Shown: positions 18,448-29,490, counted from the stretch's first letter. The stretch is 64,000 nt of DNA from an uncultured Cytophagales bacterium (GCA_937911505.1 CALEMF010000015.1:124001-188000); one strand, 5' to 3'. Program-made: numbers and translations. The notes: generated by a model from the sequence alone, not told the origin.

Positions 18448-18978
18448 TTGCATAAAAATCAGGTGAAAGCATTAGAAAAATACGATATCGAGATTGGGAA
18501 GCTGAAGTGTGAAGTCTATCACTATACCTACAAGGATAGCGACTCTTTTTTCGAAGCTTTTCCTGAGAGCTTAGTAGACAAAGGAACTTTTGAAGCAAAA
18601 CTCCATTTGATTAAATCAGAAACAATGATCAAACTGGATATGCACATTGAGGGCACCATGGTGCTCACTTGTGACAGGAGCAACGAGCCTTTCAATTATC
18701 CTTTTGCCACCAAAGCCTTACAGATTATACAGTTTGGTGAAGTAGCAGAAGAATTGAGCGATGAATTAGCTGTAATTCCTAAAGGAACAAGCACAATCAA
18801 TGTGGGGCATTACCTTTACGAAGCGATTTCTTTAGCGCTTCCTATGAAGAAGCTGCACCCGAAGTACCAGCAAGAAGATGAATCGACCGACGAAATGGTA
18901 TACTCTTCCAAAAAAGTACAATCCGAGCAAGAAGAGGTAGATCCTCGTTGGGAAATACTCAAGAAATTTAAGAAATAG
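18448..18978 (+). CDS. DUF177 (YceD-like) protein
   Basis: 176 residues. The middle contains the DUF177 core (GTMVLTCDRSNEPF, then FGEVAEELSDELAVIP), and the gene sits directly before rpmF as in many bacteria; the homologue YceD is linked to 23S rRNA accumulation. The start is uncertain: TTG at 18448 gives MHKNQVKALEKYD, GTG at 18463 would remove five residues and fits better with the promoter box at 18432. The C-terminal part is acidic and ends KFKK. Confidence 0.85.
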   Translation: MHKNQVKALEKYDIEIGKLKCEVYHYTYKDSDSFFEAFPESLVDKGTFEAKLHLIKSETMIKLDMHIEGTMVLTCDRSNEPFNYPFATKALQIIQFGEVAEELSDELAVIPKGTSTINVGHYLYEAISLALPMKKLHPKYQQEDESTDEMVYSSKKVQSEQEEVDPRWEILKKFKK

Positions 18979-19021
18979 ATAATAAAACCAGAACAGTCAA
19001 TAATATAAATTCTAAATAAAG

Positions 19022-19219
19022 ATGGCACATCCTAAGCGTAAAACATCGAAGACAAGAAGAGATAAAAGAAGAACACACTATAAGGCCGCTACCAAAAAAA
19101 TTGCTATTTGCGGTACCACAGGCGAGCCTCATGTAATGCATAGAGCCTATGTAGTAGACGGAAACCTCTACTATAATGGTAAACTAATGATTGAAAATTA
19201 TGAGTCGATTGCTGAATAA
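19022..19219 (+). CDS. rpmF: Ribosomal protein bL32
   Basis: 65 residues: [19 protein letters not shown] is the standard N-terminus. The zinc-binding Cys positions of the family are largely absent (one Cys only), so this is a Cys-poor type. First reading in the ribosome/fatty-acid block, with plsX following. Confidence 0.97.
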   Translation: MAHPKRKTSKTRRDKRRTHYKAATKKIAICGTTGEPHVMHRAYVVDGNLYYNGKLMIENYESIAE

Positions 19220-19295
19220 TTAAGGATAAATACTTATCTTTAAAAAATCCATTTTGATACTACTTTAAGAGATACAAACGACAAAAAGCCACGTT

Positions 19296-20252
19296 ATGAG
19301 AATTGCTTTAGATGCAATGGGTGGAGATTTTGCCCCCAACGCTATCATTGAGGGTGCCTTACTAGCTGCTAAAGAACTGACCGAAGAGGTAAAGTTGGTG
19401 TTGGTAGGTATTAAAGATACCATTGAAGCAATCCTCAAGGATTTCGGCTATGAAGGTGAACAATTAGAAATTGTTCACGCCAATGAGGTAGTAGAAATGG
19501 GTGATAATCCTACAAAAGCACTTTCACAAAAACCGCAATCTAGCATAGCCATTGGTTATCACTTGCTCCAAACAGGAAAGGTAGACGCCTTTTGTGGTGC
19601 AGGTAATACTGGTGCAATGCACGTAGGGGCTATGTTTAGTATCAAACCTATAGAGGGAGTACTACGCCCTGCACTGATCAGCCACGTACCACGTGTAGAT
19701 GGCTCTGTAGGCATCCTGTTAGACGTAGGGGCTAATACTGACTGTAAACCAGAGGTGCTCAATCAGTTTGGACAGTTGGGCTATCTTTATGCCAAACATG
19801 TTTTAGAGGTCGCTCATCCCAAAGTAGCGCTCATGAATTTGGGAGAAGAAGAAAAGAAAGGAAATCTCCACGCGCAGGCCGCACACCAACTCCTCAAAGA
19901 AAACGATCAAATCAATTTTGTTGGAAACATAGAAGGACGTAATTTATTTTTCCCCGATAAGGCAGACGTAATCGTATGTGATGGATTTACAGGTAACATT
20001 GTATTGAAGATGGCCGAATCGATCTACGACATTGCTGTACAGAGAGGTATTCAAGATGAATTTTTTGATCATCTTAATTATGAAGACATAGGGGGAAGTC
20101 CTATCTTAGGTATTAACGGAAACGTCATCATAGGACACGGCATATCTAGTGCTATAGCAGTGCGTAATATGCTTCTATTAGCCAAAAAGATGGCTGAGGT
20201 AAACCTAAGCGTCAGCATTAAAAATGCCTTGAGTTCAACAGTGAGCAACTAA
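19296..20252 (+). CDS. plsX: Phosphate acyltransferase
   Basis: 318 residues: [17 protein letters not shown] at the start, [11 protein letters not shown], and [14 protein letters not shown] are PlsX signatures. It turns acyl-ACP into acyl-phosphate for PlsY (gene at 15665). It lies between rpmF and fabH in the usual order. Confidence 0.95.
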   Translation: MRIALDAMGGDFAPNAIIEGALLAAKELTEEVKLVLVGIKDTIEAILKDFGYEGEQLEIVHANEVVEMGDNPTKALSQKPQSSIAIGYHLLQTGKVDAFCGAGNTGAMHVGAMFSIKPIEGVLRPALISHVPRVDGSVGILLDVGANTDCKPEVLNQFGQLGYLYAKHVLEVAHPKVALMNLGEEEKKGNLHAQAAHQLLKENDQINFVGNIEGRNLFFPDKADVIVCDGFTGNIVLKMAESIYDIAVQRGIQDEFFDHLNYEDIGGSPILGINGNVIIGHGISSAIAVRNMLLLAKKMAEVNLSVSIKNALSSTVSN

Positions 20253-20277
20253 GGCGCCAACCCTAATCGTTTTAAAA

Positions 20278-21276
20278 ATGAATAAATTAAGAGCGGCCGT
20301 AACAGGTATTGCTGCTTATGTACCTGAGGAAGTACTTACCAACAAAGATTTAGAGAAAATCGTAGATACTTCCGACGAATGGATTACTGCACGAACAGGT
20401 ATTCAAGAAAGACATATTCTAAAGGGAGAGGGGTTGGGTACTTCTCATATGGCCATAGAGGCAGTCAATGAACTGCTTCAAAAAACACAGACAGCACCAG
20501 AAGAAGTAGAACTGGTGATCTGCGCCACGACTACGCCAGACATGGTATTTCCTGCCACTGCCAATATTATCGCTGATGCGTGTGGAATTAAAAATGCCTT
20601 TAGCTACGACATGCAAGCGGCTTGCTCTGGCTTCTTGTACGCGCTTTCTACTGCCTCCCAATTTATTGCTACAGGTACTTACAAAAAAGTAATTGTCATT
20701 GGTGCTGATAAAATGTCGTCCATCATCGACTATACAGATCGTGCTACTTGCATTATCTTTGGCGATGGTGCAGGGGCAGTTATGCTAGAACCTACCGAAG
20801 AAGACTTTGGTGTGGTAGATGCCGTGTTACAATCAGATGGCTCGGGATGGGTACATTTACACCAAAAAGCCGGCGGAAGTAGACGGCCTCCTACCACCGA
20901 AACTGTGCAGCATAGAGAACATTACGTATACCAAGAAGGGGCGGTAGTATTCAAATATGCGGTACAGAATATGGCGCAAGTCTCTCACGAAATTATGGAA
21001 CGTAACCATCTCCAGCCAGAAGACATTGCTTGGCTCGTCCCTCATCAAGCCAATAAGCGCATCATCGATGCTACAGCACAACGTATGGGGCTGCCCGACG
21101 AGAAAGTAATGATCACCATCGATAAATACGGGAATACCACCAACGCTACCATTCCTTTGTGTTTAAGAGATTATGAATCAAAGCTTAAAAAAGGCGATAA
21201 TTTAGTATTAGCTGCCTTTGGTGGAGGTTTCACTTGGGGAGCGCTCTATTTAAAGTGGGCCTATGATGGCAAATAG
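20278..21276 (+). CDS. fabH: 3-oxoacyl-ACP synthase III
   Basis: 332 residues. Catalytic Cys in [10 protein letters not shown] (near residue 114), His in VPHQANKRI and Asn in [10 protein letters not shown] give the Cys-His-Asn triad. It starts fatty acid synthesis by condensing acetyl-CoA with malonyl-ACP. 25 bases after plsX. In many Bacteroidota efp follows fabH; here accB follows directly. Confidence 0.95.
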   Translation: MNKLRAAVTGIAAYVPEEVLTNKDLEKIVDTSDEWITARTGIQERHILKGEGLGTSHMAIEAVNELLQKTQTAPEEVELVICATTTPDMVFPATANIIADACGIKNAFSYDMQAACSGFLYALSTASQFIATGTYKKVIVIGADKMSSIIDYTDRATCIIFGDGAGAVMLEPTEEDFGVVDAVLQSDGSGWVHLHQKAGGSRRPPTTETVQHREHYVYQEGAVVFKYAVQNMAQVSHEIMERNHLQPEDIAWLVPHQANKRIIDATAQRMGLPDEKVMITIDKYGNTTNATIPLCLRDYESKLKKGDNLVLAAFGGGFTWGALYLKWAYDGK

Positions 21277-21333
21277 TTAGATATTTTTCAGGAATTATAG
21301 TAATATTACACCCGAATTAAACTGAGCAACTTC

Positions 21334-21822
21334 ATGAAAGCGAAAGAACTTAGAGAATTGATAGATTTTATATCACAATCACCTTTAGATGAAGTACACA
21401 TAGAAACTGACGAATTTAAACTGAGTGTAAAGAGAAATTCCTCTAAGGTAATAGAAAATGTAGTAGCGACTACCCCAGTGGTGGCGCAGCAACAACCTAT
21501 TGTCACACAAGCCGTCCCACAAAATACTCCTAATACCACGCCTCAGTCTACAGAAGAAAAGAAAGAAGTTTCAGAAGAAAACTACCTCACTATTAAATCA
21601 CCAATGATTGGCACCTTCTACCGCGCGCCCGATCCAGACTCACCAGCCTTTACCAACATAGGTGATGAAGTGAGCGTAGGGCAAACAGTTTGTATCGTAG
21701 AGGCCATGAAACTCTTTAATGAAATAGAGTCAGAAGTAGCAGGGCGCATTGTAAAAGTACTCGTAGAAAACGCTTCTCCTGTAGAATACGACCAGCCTTT
21801 ATTTTTAGTAGAACCTATTTAA
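21334..21822 (+). CDS. accB: Acetyl-CoA carboxylase biotin carboxyl carrier protein
   Basis: 162 residues: N-terminal ELRELIDFISQS, a Pro/Gln/Thr-rich linker (residues ~50-80) and a biotinyl domain with EAMKLFNEIES, where Lys is the biotin site. Works with AccC, encoded 100 bases downstream. Confidence 0.95.
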   Translation: MKAKELRELIDFISQSPLDEVHIETDEFKLSVKRNSSKVIENVVATTPVVAQQQPIVTQAVPQNTPNTTPQSTEEKKEVSEENYLTIKSPMIGTFYRAPDPDSPAFTNIGDEVSVGQTVCIVEAMKLFNEIESEVAGRIVKVLVENASPVEYDQPLFLVEPI

Positions 21823-21922
21823 TGGAGCACTGAGCCGCTCGTAAAAGATGAATAACTAAGGGTGTGCTAGCCATTCTTAGTTATTTATTTTTGATACAAA
21901 AGGCTCGTAGACTTTCAATGAT

Positions 21923-23299
21923 ATGGCAAAAAAGAAAATATCTATAAAACCTATTCAAAAAATACTCATCGCTAATCGGGGTGAGATTGCTCTAAGAATC
22001 ATTCGTACTTGTAAAGAGATGGGTATCAAAACGGTAGCGGTATACTCTACTGCCGACAAAGACAGTCTTCACGTACGCTTTGCCGATGAGGCCGTTTGTA
22101 TCGGGCCAGCCCCGAGCGCCCAGTCATACTTGAGTATTGCAGGTATTATTGCTGCCGCAGAGATTACCAATGCAGATGCCATTCATCCAGGTTATGGCTT
22201 TTTATCAGAAAATGCTGAATTCTCTCAGACTTGTGTGGAGCACGACATCAAATTTATAGGTGCCTCGCAAGCACAAATACAAAAAATGGGCGATAAATCT
22301 ACCGCCAAAGATACAATGAAAGAAGCAGGAGTTCCTGTTATCTTAGGCTCAGACGGGCTACTAGAGTCCTTAACCCAAGCGAAAAAGATTGCTAAGAAAA
22401 TTAAATACCCTGTAATTATTAAAGCTACTGCAGGAGGAGGAGGAAGAGGCATGCGCATCGTACACAAAGAGGCAGACCTAGAGAAGGCTTGGAACAGTGC
22501 CAAGCAAGAGGCACTTGCTGCCTTTGGTAATGATGGCTTGTATATGGAAAAATTTGTAGAAGCACCACGCCACGTAGAAATACAAGTATTTGGTGATCAA
22601 TATGGGAATGTATGCCATCTTTCAGAGAGAGATTGCTCTATTCAACGTCGTAACCAAAAGCTGATAGAAGAATCGCCTTCTCCCATTATCACAGATAAAC
22701 TCCGAAAGGCTATGGGTACAGCGGCTATCAAAGCAGCCAAGGCTATCAAATACGAAGGAGCAGGTACCATAGAGTTTCTAGTAGATAAAAATGGTGATTT
22801 TTACTTTATGGAGATGAATACCCGTATCCAAGTGGAGCATCCCGTTACAGAGTCGGTAACAGGCTGGGATTTGATTAAGGAGCAAATCAAGGTAGCGATG
22901 GGTGAGTCTGTCTCTGGGCAAAACTACATCCCTAATGGGTATGCGATGGAGTGCCGTATCAATGCGGAAGACCCCACCAAAGACTTTAGACCAAGTCCAG
23001 GAAAAATTACGAATTTACACATTCCAGGAGGCATAGGGGTACGCGTAGATACCCACATTTATGCAGGTTATACCATACCGCCTCATTATGATTCTATGAT
23101 TGCCAAACTGATTGTTACGGCACAGTCTAGAGAAGAAACGATTGTAAGAATGAAGCGGGCTCTGGAGGAGTTTGTGATCGAAGGCGTAAAAACCACCATT
23201 CCTTTATTAATAAAGCTAATGGACGATGAAAACTTCACTGCAGGAAACTTCACTACCCAGTATATGAATAGCTTTGACTATACTATATTGGATACATAG
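21923..23299 (+). CDS. accC: Biotin carboxylase
   Basis: 458 residues, slightly longer than usual owing to a Lys-rich start ([13 protein letters not shown]) before [15 protein letters not shown]-grasp motifs: [41 protein letters not shown] and the C-terminal biotin carboxylase domain. Last gene of the block; a perfect 12-bp terminator follows. Confidence 0.95.
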   Translation: MAKKKISIKPIQKILIANRGEIALRIIRTCKEMGIKTVAVYSTADKDSLHVRFADEAVCIGPAPSAQSYLSIAGIIAAAEITNADAIHPGYGFLSENAEFSQTCVEHDIKFIGASQAQIQKMGDKSTAKDTMKEAGVPVILGSDGLLESLTQAKKIAKKIKYPVIIKATAGGGGRGMRIVHKEADLEKAWNSAKQEALAAFGNDGLYMEKFVEAPRHVEIQVFGDQYGNVCHLSERDCSIQRRNQKLIEESPSPIITDKLRKAMGTAAIKAAKAIKYEGAGTIEFLVDKNGDFYFMEMNTRIQVEHPVTESVTGWDLIKEQIKVAMGESVSGQNYIPNGYAMECRINAEDPTKDFRPSPGKITNLHIPGGIGVRVDTHIYAGYTIPPHYDSMIAKLIVTAQSREETIVRMKRALEEFVIEGVKTTIPLLIKLMDDENFTAGNFTTQYMNSFDYTILDT

Positions 23300-23311
23300 A
23301 AACTACTAAAC

Positions 23312-23347
23312 AACAAAGCGCCTCGTTCTCAAGGCGCTTTGTTATTA
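23312..23347. terminator. Terminator between accC and convergent lipoprotein gene
   Basis: AACAAAGCGCCT and AGGCGCTTTGTT form a perfect 12-bp stem with an 8-base loop; A and T tracts at both ends could serve both directions. Confidence 0.85.
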
Positions 23348-23370
23348 CATAATTACATAAGGAAATTTAC

Positions 23371-23982
23371 CTATTGACGAACTACAGTTACAGGCTCTTC
23401 AGCATCTTGTACTGAAACAGTAAAGGTAACGTTTGCGTCTGTCTCTCCACCAATTTCGTCGCTATACACCCAAGGTGTAGTATCTGAGTTAGCCTCCTTG
23501 TTAGGCTCGTGCTGTATGATAACAATAAAGCTACCTTGTGTTGCCTCTTCAACTACGGTAACCTGCGCTTCAGTACCCAAAGGGTCTCCGTTGCCGTCCG
23601 TATTTTCGTAGCTGAAGTCTTCGAATAGCGTGGTAGGGAAACCGAAGTAAATTTGATGCTCGTCATCCTCTTCTTCTATTTCCTCCGTTACGTCTTCAAC
23701 AGGCGTTTCTGTCTCGTTCAATACCTCGATCTCGATATCGTAGGTAGCGCCTCTGGTAAGTGTACCATTTTCATAGGTAATTCCCATACCGTCACCGTCT
23801 TCATCAGAAGCAGTAAATGTTACTTCATCGTCGGCGTCATCTGTGTTAGTAAAGGTTACATTGATCGTTGTGATAAGCTCTGGTTCATTCTCAGGCTCTG
23901 GATCGGCATCGTCGTCACAACCTGTGAAAACAAGGGCGCTTCCAAGGAACATAGCCCATAAAATTTGATTCATCTTTTTCAT
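23371..23982 (-). CDS. Acidic lipoprotein paired with TonB receptor
   Basis: 203 residues. Lipobox LVFTGC puts the lipidated Cys at residue 22, followed by a very acidic segment (DDDADPEPENEPE). Pfam-type family not recognised. The mature part is Asp/Glu/Thr-rich and beta-type, with another acidic patch (EEIEEEDDEHQ). It lies 28 bases downstream of the broken TonB receptor on the same strand, the usual place for a surface lipoprotein that works with a receptor; metal binding is possible from its charge but not shown. Confidence 0.8.
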   Translation of the reverse strand: MKKMNQILWAMFLGSALVFTGCDDDADPEPENEPELITTINVTFTNTDDADDEVTFTASDEDGDGMGITYENGTLTRGATYDIEIEVLNETETPVEDVTEEIEEEDDEHQIYFGFPTTLFEDFSYENTDGNGDPLGTEAQVTVVEEATQGSFIVIIQHEPNKEANSDTTPWVYSDEIGGETDANVTFTVSVQDAEEPVTVVRQ

Positions 23983-24010
23983 ACTAAAAAACTATTTTAG
24001 AGTGTTAAAA

Positions 24011-26410
24011 TTAAAAATTATATTGTAAACGAATTATGAAATTGCGGCCTAGGTCGTCTGCATAGTACCTAAAGCGATTTAAGTAATCTCTGTAAGCAAT
24101 ATTAAAGACGTTTTCTACACTGAAGCCTACCTGTAGTGATTGTTCCTCAGAAAGGGAAAATTCTCCTCCCATTTGCCAGTTAAATAGCCAATAATCACTA
24201 GGTGGCCCAATAAAATCATAGACACTTTCTGCTTGTATGTCACTTACCTGCTGATTGGTAAGGCCTGTAATGTCACTAATTGGTACTACACGTGGTGCAC
24301 GAAACTGACGTGCCGTATAAATACTCTGTAACGTAAAATAAGGTTTTTTGATTTTACCTAAGCGTTTAGGCTGGTAGGTAAAACTTTGATCAAAACGATA
24401 TGGAGGCATATGAATGATCACGTCGTCTCGTACAATATCCCTAGCGTAGAGTAAAGAAACTTTAGAACGAGAAGAAAAGTTCTTATAGACTTCATATTGC
24501 CCATTGATGTCAAGTCCGAAAAAATCAGCATCAGTTTGCTGATAAGTGAATACTGGAAAAGCCCCTCTAATGGTCAAGCGGGTGTCAAAAGGGGAGAGAA
24601 AAATAAAATTACGAATGTAGTTATAGTAAGCAGAAGCTTCTAAGACAAAGCGGGTATCTTGGTAAGTAAGGGTGTTGACCCATTTGTATGCCTGCTCGTT
24701 TTCTGGGTTAATCTCGAGATTGAGCTGCCCGTTTTCGTAGAGAAGCCCTTCTTCTATAATACCACTACCATGGTGTAATCCTTGGCTGAAAAGTTCGCTA
24801 ATATTAGGAGGGCGCCAGGCGCGGGTAAGGTTCGTCTGTAGTGTCAAATACTTACTCCAATAATAAGTACCTCCCAGTGTGAAAGAGGCATTACTAAACT
24901 GGTAATCAGGCTTTACGAGCTCTACTCTGTTTACAAAAGTAGCCACCTCTAAATACTGGTAATCGTAACGAATTCCTGCCTCCAGATCAAAGCGTTTTCC
25001 AATAAATCGCTCGTACCAATAAACGCCTTGCGTAAAGCGATTGTAGTTAGGTACAATCGGCCTTACACCCGTGCCGGGAATATTATCATTGTCTTGTAAG
25101 GAAGTATTGAGCCCTATTCCTCCCTGCCAGTTTTTACCTAGCTTATGTTCTAAATCAAGGTCTAAAGCCTGCGTAGCAAGTGAGAGGTCTAAGGCAGGGA
25201 TATTAGAGCGCCCACCACGCCTAATATCAAACTCGCTTCTTCGGTTAAACTGGAAGCTGTATTGCGCTGAAAGAGTCAGGTTATCTTTCAGTGTGAGTTG
25301 AAGGAGTACTTTACATAGGTGATGCAATACTTACTGCTTAGGGTTATTGATGTCGTAGCTAAAATTCTCAGTGACGAAGGGTTCTTGGCGGTTAATAGCG
25401 CTTTCTAAGTTGTCTAGGTTACCAATATGGGCACTGCGTAGAATACCTAGTGTAGTACTAAAGTAGCTGTAGAAAGCTTCTGTTTGCCAACGTGCGTTTT
25501 GCCAACCTACTCCTACCGAAAAATTAGCTTCGCTGTGTGCCGTATTGGTCAAGGAGTAATCAGCCGCTTGTAAATCTCCACCGCGTTTAAGTGTTCCTTG
25601 TAAGCGCCAGCCTAGCCCTTTAATTTTTTGTGAGCCTTTTTCTAAGGTAGCCGAAAAAACACCCTGCCGCCCGTTACTCATCCCTATGAGGTGCATTTCC
25701 CCTTGCCAAGGTGAGGCCAACGGGAGCGTAGAAGGGTTCGCAATGACTACCCCACCAATGGCTTCGGCACCGTACTGTACACCAGCCGCGCCTTTTACCA
25801 CGCTTAGTTGTTTGGCCAGGAAAGGGTCCATCTCAGGAGCATGTTCTGCGCCCCATCGCTGGCTTTCTAGGCGTACACCATTATTTAAGATAACAAGGCG
25901 ATTGCTATGTAACCCGTGAATCATTGGTTTTTGAATCGTAGCGCCCGTACTTAGTGTATTCACACCTGTGATACGCTCGAGGGCTTCTCCTAAAGACTTC
26001 CCATAGGTTTGCTTAAGATCATCTTCTTCAAGTGTACTAACCGTTTGTGAGCTAAGAGCCGAAACCTTTTTCTCACCAATTACCTCTACAGTAGAAAGCG
26101 CTGTAAGGCTTTCTTCAAGCGTAATATTAATGTGCTGATTTCCTTGTATCTGGATTTCTTTGGTAATAGGTTCATAGCCAATGGCGCTGTACTCAACAAG
26201 ATAATTCCCTGCACATAGGTTGTTAATTTCAAAATAACCGTTAGGGTTTGTGAAACTACGCTTATCGGCTTCTTTTATGGTAACATAGATACCCGGCAAT
26301 GGCAGGCCTTCAGTATCATAGATGTGGCCGTGGAGTGTGTAAGAACAACCTTGTGCTTGTGCAGCTACGCAGGTGAATAAAGAAAAGTATATGAGCAGAA
26401 GTTCCTTCAA
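24011..26410 (-). pseudogene. TonB-dependent receptor split by one in-frame TAA
   Basis: Two open stretches in the same frame, 25331-26410 (359 residues) and 24011-25327, are separated by a single TAA at 25331-25333 after NNPKQ; the sequence resumes at VLHHLCKVLL without loss. Together they make one receptor of ~800 residues: signal peptide, carboxypeptidase-like regulatory domain (HIYDTEGLPLPGIYV), plug (MIHGLHSNRLVILNNGVR, GAAGVQYGAEAIGG) and a 22-strand barrel ending in FIIRLQYNF. The plug resembles receptors for metals such as zinc. A Fur-type operator lies upstream. CAA to TAA would explain the stop. It could be a true pseudogene, a sequencing error or read-through. Confidence 0.85.
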
Positions 26411-26431
26411 TGCGTGGTAATAGTATTAAAG

Positions 26432-26475
26432 TTGCAAATTAAGGAGAAGAATTTAAAATTGCAACTTAGTTGCAA
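26432..26475. promoter_or_regulatory. Fur-family-like operator, three TTGCAA sites
   Basis: TTGCAAC-TTA-GTTGCAA at 26459-26475 is a perfect 7-3-7 palindrome (TTGCAA-N5-TTGCAA) and a third TTGCAA lies at 26432-26437. This form matches the type of box bound by some Fur-family metal regulators (Nur box of Streptomyces). It lies 22 to 65 bases before the TonB receptor start at 26410. Confidence 0.6.
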
Positions 26476-26568
26476 ATACGAATAATAAACCTGAAAGCGC
26501 TTTAATCATCTAATTAAGTCAATAAACATTTTCATGTGATAAGATTATCTTGTTAGCAGGGAAGTGCT

Positions 26569-26576
26569 TATATTTG
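26569..26576 (+). promoter_or_regulatory. Candidate -7 promoter box before histidine kinase gene
   Basis: TATATTTG matches TAnnTTTG, 33 bases before the ATG at 26610; it rules against translation from the open frame start at 26550. Confidence 0.55.
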
Positions 26577-26609
26577 AAATACCGACTACTGACGTGTGCA
26601 ATCCTTATT

Positions 26610-28490
26610 ATGCTAAAACTATTCAATAAGTTGTCTCTGAGGAATAAGCTTTTTCTTGCCTTTTTCATCTTTACCTGTATGATCGTTTTTGTGGCTAGTA
26701 TCAGCTTCTGGTTTAACTTACAACGAGATCGCCTTGCCAATACTTCAGAAAACATGGAGAATGCATTAGTAAGCATTCTTCGCCTTATTAAAGTAGAGCA
26801 AGATTTTTTTGTACATGAAATTAGACAACCTCTTTTTTACCAACACGGAAGAAGTATCTACATAGATAGACATAAGGAAAGGTATGATAGTATTCTGACA
26901 AACTTCAAAGCCCTAAAAGCCAATAGCCAACTTTACAGCTTAGATGTAAGAAGAGACTTTGAAAAAATTATTAAATCGCTTGAAGACTACGACTATAGTT
27001 TTAAACAGGTAGTCATTCTCACCCGTCTTAGGGGGTTTAAAGATTATGGTATAGAAGGCTATATGAGAGAAGTAGCGCACGAAATGGAAAAACAAGCATT
27101 GATCGATAAGGTGAGCATACTACAGCTAAGAAGATTAGAAAAAGACTATATTGTACGTAAAGATATCAAGTATGTGGTGGCGCTAGAAAAACAAGTAGAG
27201 GGCTTACAGCAACGTGTACGCGAGGATAACCGCTTCTCTCCAGCTCAGAAAGATACACTTTACAAGCAACTAAGCACTTACAAAAAAGCCTTTAAAAAGC
27301 TAGTAGCTTACGAGCGTACCATTGGCTACGAAGGCACACGGCAAGGGTTTAAATACCAGATGCGCTATCACGCCAATAACGCTATAAAACTCATCGAATC
27401 AGTCACCAATAAGTTGCACGCTAAATCTGATGAAATAGCCGGTGACTTCCAGAATATTTTTATTATTACGATGCTCATCGTAGTAGTACTAAGCCTTACC
27501 TTTAGTTACTTCCTTTCCTTTTTTATTACTATTCCTATTGTAAAGCTTTCTCAGGCCATGCAAGATGCGGTAGATCATAAGTTAGAAGGTGACATCAAAC
27601 CCATGAAAAAGTATGCAGAAGATGAAGTAGGCGAACTGACAGACGACTTTAACTACATGGTGAAGGAAATTAAACATCACGTAAAACGTATTAAGGCTAG
27701 TAATGCCATCATTACGGAGCGGAACGAGGAGCTAGAGGCCATCAATCAACAACTGATTCAGTCTGAAAAAAGGCTTGAGGGACTCCTTTCACTAAAAGAT
27801 AAGTTCTTTTCTATTATTTCACACGATTTACGTGGTCCGCTCAATACACTAAAAGGCTTTCTTAATATCTTACATAACTATACCGCTTCCTTTTCTACCC
27901 AAGAACTAAAAGCACTGAGTGGTGATATGAATGTCTCTCTAGAAAGAATGATGATTATGCTAGAAGATCTACTAAAGTGGTCGCGCTCACAAACAGGCGA
28001 TTTAGAGTATCATCCTGATAACCTTAACCTCTCTAAAATTGTAGAAGAGAATATCACGTTATTACAACAAACGGCACGCGCAAAAATTATCCAAATTGAA
28101 TCTAAGATTACGCCACAACTATGGGTGAGGGCAGATAAAAACATGCTCGATTTCATTTTACGTAACCTCCTCTCCAATGCCGTCAAATTTACCGAAGAAA
28201 AAGGGAAAATCATGGTAGAGGCTCACGCCGACGAGTACTTCACTTATATCCAAGTAAAAGATACAGGGGTGGGGATGTCCAAAGAAACGTTACGAAAGTT
28301 ATTTCATCCTGAAACACACATCTCTACGCCAGGTACACGCCAAGAGAAGGGAACAGGCTTTGGCTTATTAATGTGTAAAGATTTTGTAGAGAAGAATGAA
28401 GGAGAGATTCGAGTAGAAAGTAAATTAGGAGAAGGAACCACCATCTACTTTTCTTTGCAGACTGTCAGACGACTACAAGAAATTGACTAA
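26610..28490 (+). CDS. Membrane sensor histidine kinase
   Basis: 626 residues from the ATG at 26610. Membrane segment 1 at about residues 15-36, a ~250-residue helical extracytoplasmic region with coiled-coil character, membrane segment 2 (IFIITMLIVVVLSLTFSYFLSFF region, ~residues 288-310), HAMP, a coiled coil, then HisKA with FFSIISHDLRGPLNTLK (phosphorylated His) and HATPase with RNLLSNAVKF, VKDTGVGM and GTGFGLLM. No receiver domain and no response regulator gene next to it, so it is an orphan kinase. Signal unknown. It is divergent from the TonB receptor. Confidence 0.9.
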   Translation: MLKLFNKLSLRNKLFLAFFIFTCMIVFVASISFWFNLQRDRLANTSENMENALVSILRLIKVEQDFFVHEIRQPLFYQHGRSIYIDRHKERYDSILTNFKALKANSQLYSLDVRRDFEKIIKSLEDYDYSFKQVVILTRLRGFKDYGIEGYMREVAHEMEKQALIDKVSILQLRRLEKDYIVRKDIKYVVALEKQVEGLQQRVREDNRFSPAQKDTLYKQLSTYKKAFKKLVAYERTIGYEGTRQGFKYQMRYHANNAIKLIESVTNKLHAKSDEIAGDFQNIFIITMLIVVVLSLTFSYFLSFFITIPIVKLSQAMQDAVDHKLEGDIKPMKKYAEDEVGELTDDFNYMVKEIKHHVKRIKASNAIITERNEELEAINQQLIQSEKRLEGLLSLKDKFFSIISHDLRGPLNTLKGFLNILHNYTASFSTQELKALSGDMNVSLERMMIMLEDLLKWSRSQTGDLEYHPDNLNLSKIVEENITLLQQTARAKIIQIESKITPQLWVRADKNMLDFILRNLLSNAVKFTEEKGKIMVEAHADEYFTYIQVKDTGVGMSKETLRKLFHPETHISTPGTRQEKGTGFGLLMCKDFVEKNEGEIRVESKLGEGTTIYFSLQTVRRLQEID

Positions 28491-28567
28491 TTACCCGCCT
28501 AAAATTCTTTTTCTACTACATAATTTGTAGTTTGAAGCCTTCTTCGATATAGCGAATAGACAAACTT

Positions 28568-29464
28568 ATGGCAACGAAGCAAGTAATACCTAAAGAAATG
28601 ACAACTGGCGCTTTCCATGCGCTTATGCTGAGTGCTGTAGCACCGAGACCTATCGCCTTTGCAAGTACCATCGATACAAACGGACAGGTCAACCTAAGTC
28701 CTTTCAGCTTTTTCAATGCTTTTGGATCAAATCCTCCGCTGCTTATTTTTTCACCTGCTAGGCGTGTACGAAACAATACCACCAAGCATACACTACAAAA
28801 TGTAGAGGCTGTACCTGAGGTAGTAATCAATATAGTGAACTATGCGATGGTAGAACAGATGTCGCTGGCAAGTACAGAATATGATAAAGGTGTAAATGAG
28901 TTTATAAAAGCAGGATTCACGCCTGCTACTTCATCGCTTGTAAAACCACCTCGTGTGGCAGAAGCCCCAGTTGCTTTTGAGTGTAAAGTAAACCAAGTCA
29001 TTCATACTGGTCAAGAAGGTGGCGCAGGCAATCTAATACTCTGCGAAATTTTGATGATGCATGTAAATGAAGCTATACTAGATGAAGAAGGAAAAATCGA
29101 TCAACATAAAATAGACTTAGTAGCACGTTTGGGCGGAAGCTGGTATTGTAGGGCAAGCGGTGAGGCCCTCTTTGAAATACCCAAGCCACTTGCTACAAAA
29201 GGGGTTGGGGTAGATGCTTTGCCTCAGCATGTACTTAACAGCACTATTCTAACAGGAAACAATCTGGGCCGTTTGGGCAATGTAGAGAAGCAACCTACTT
29301 CAGAAGAAGTGGCTGCTTACAGTCAGCAAGAAGAGATAAAAAAGATACAGCTACAAACGAAAGATAGCGAAGCAACTTTTCGAAAGGCACTCCACCAACT
29401 AGCACAAAAGCACATAGAAGCCAACCGCTTAAAAGAAGCTTGGCTCACTTTACTCCAAATGTAA
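28568..29464 (+). CDS. Flavin reductase-family protein
   Basis: 298 residues. The N-terminal ~200 residues have the split-barrel FMN-binding pattern: MLSAVAPRPIAFAST, NLSPFSFFNAFGSNPPLL and the TTKHTLQN segment. The family reduces flavin for monooxygenases or binds FMN. The C-terminal ~80 residues are helical. A hydratase gene follows after 26 bases, so the two may share a catabolic role. Substrate unknown. Confidence 0.85.
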   Translation: MATKQVIPKEMTTGAFHALMLSAVAPRPIAFASTIDTNGQVNLSPFSFFNAFGSNPPLLIFSPARRVRNNTTKHTLQNVEAVPEVVINIVNYAMVEQMSLASTEYDKGVNEFIKAGFTPATSSLVKPPRVAEAPVAFECKVNQVIHTGQEGGAGNLILCEILMMHVNEAILDEEGKIDQHKIDLVARLGGSWYCRASGEALFEIPKPLATKGVGVDALPQHVLNSTILTGNNLGRLGNVEKQPTSEEVAAYSQQEEIKKIQLQTKDSEATFRKALHQLAQKHIEANRLKEAWLTLLQM

Positions 29465-29490
29465 ATGTACACTTACTAAACCAATAACCT

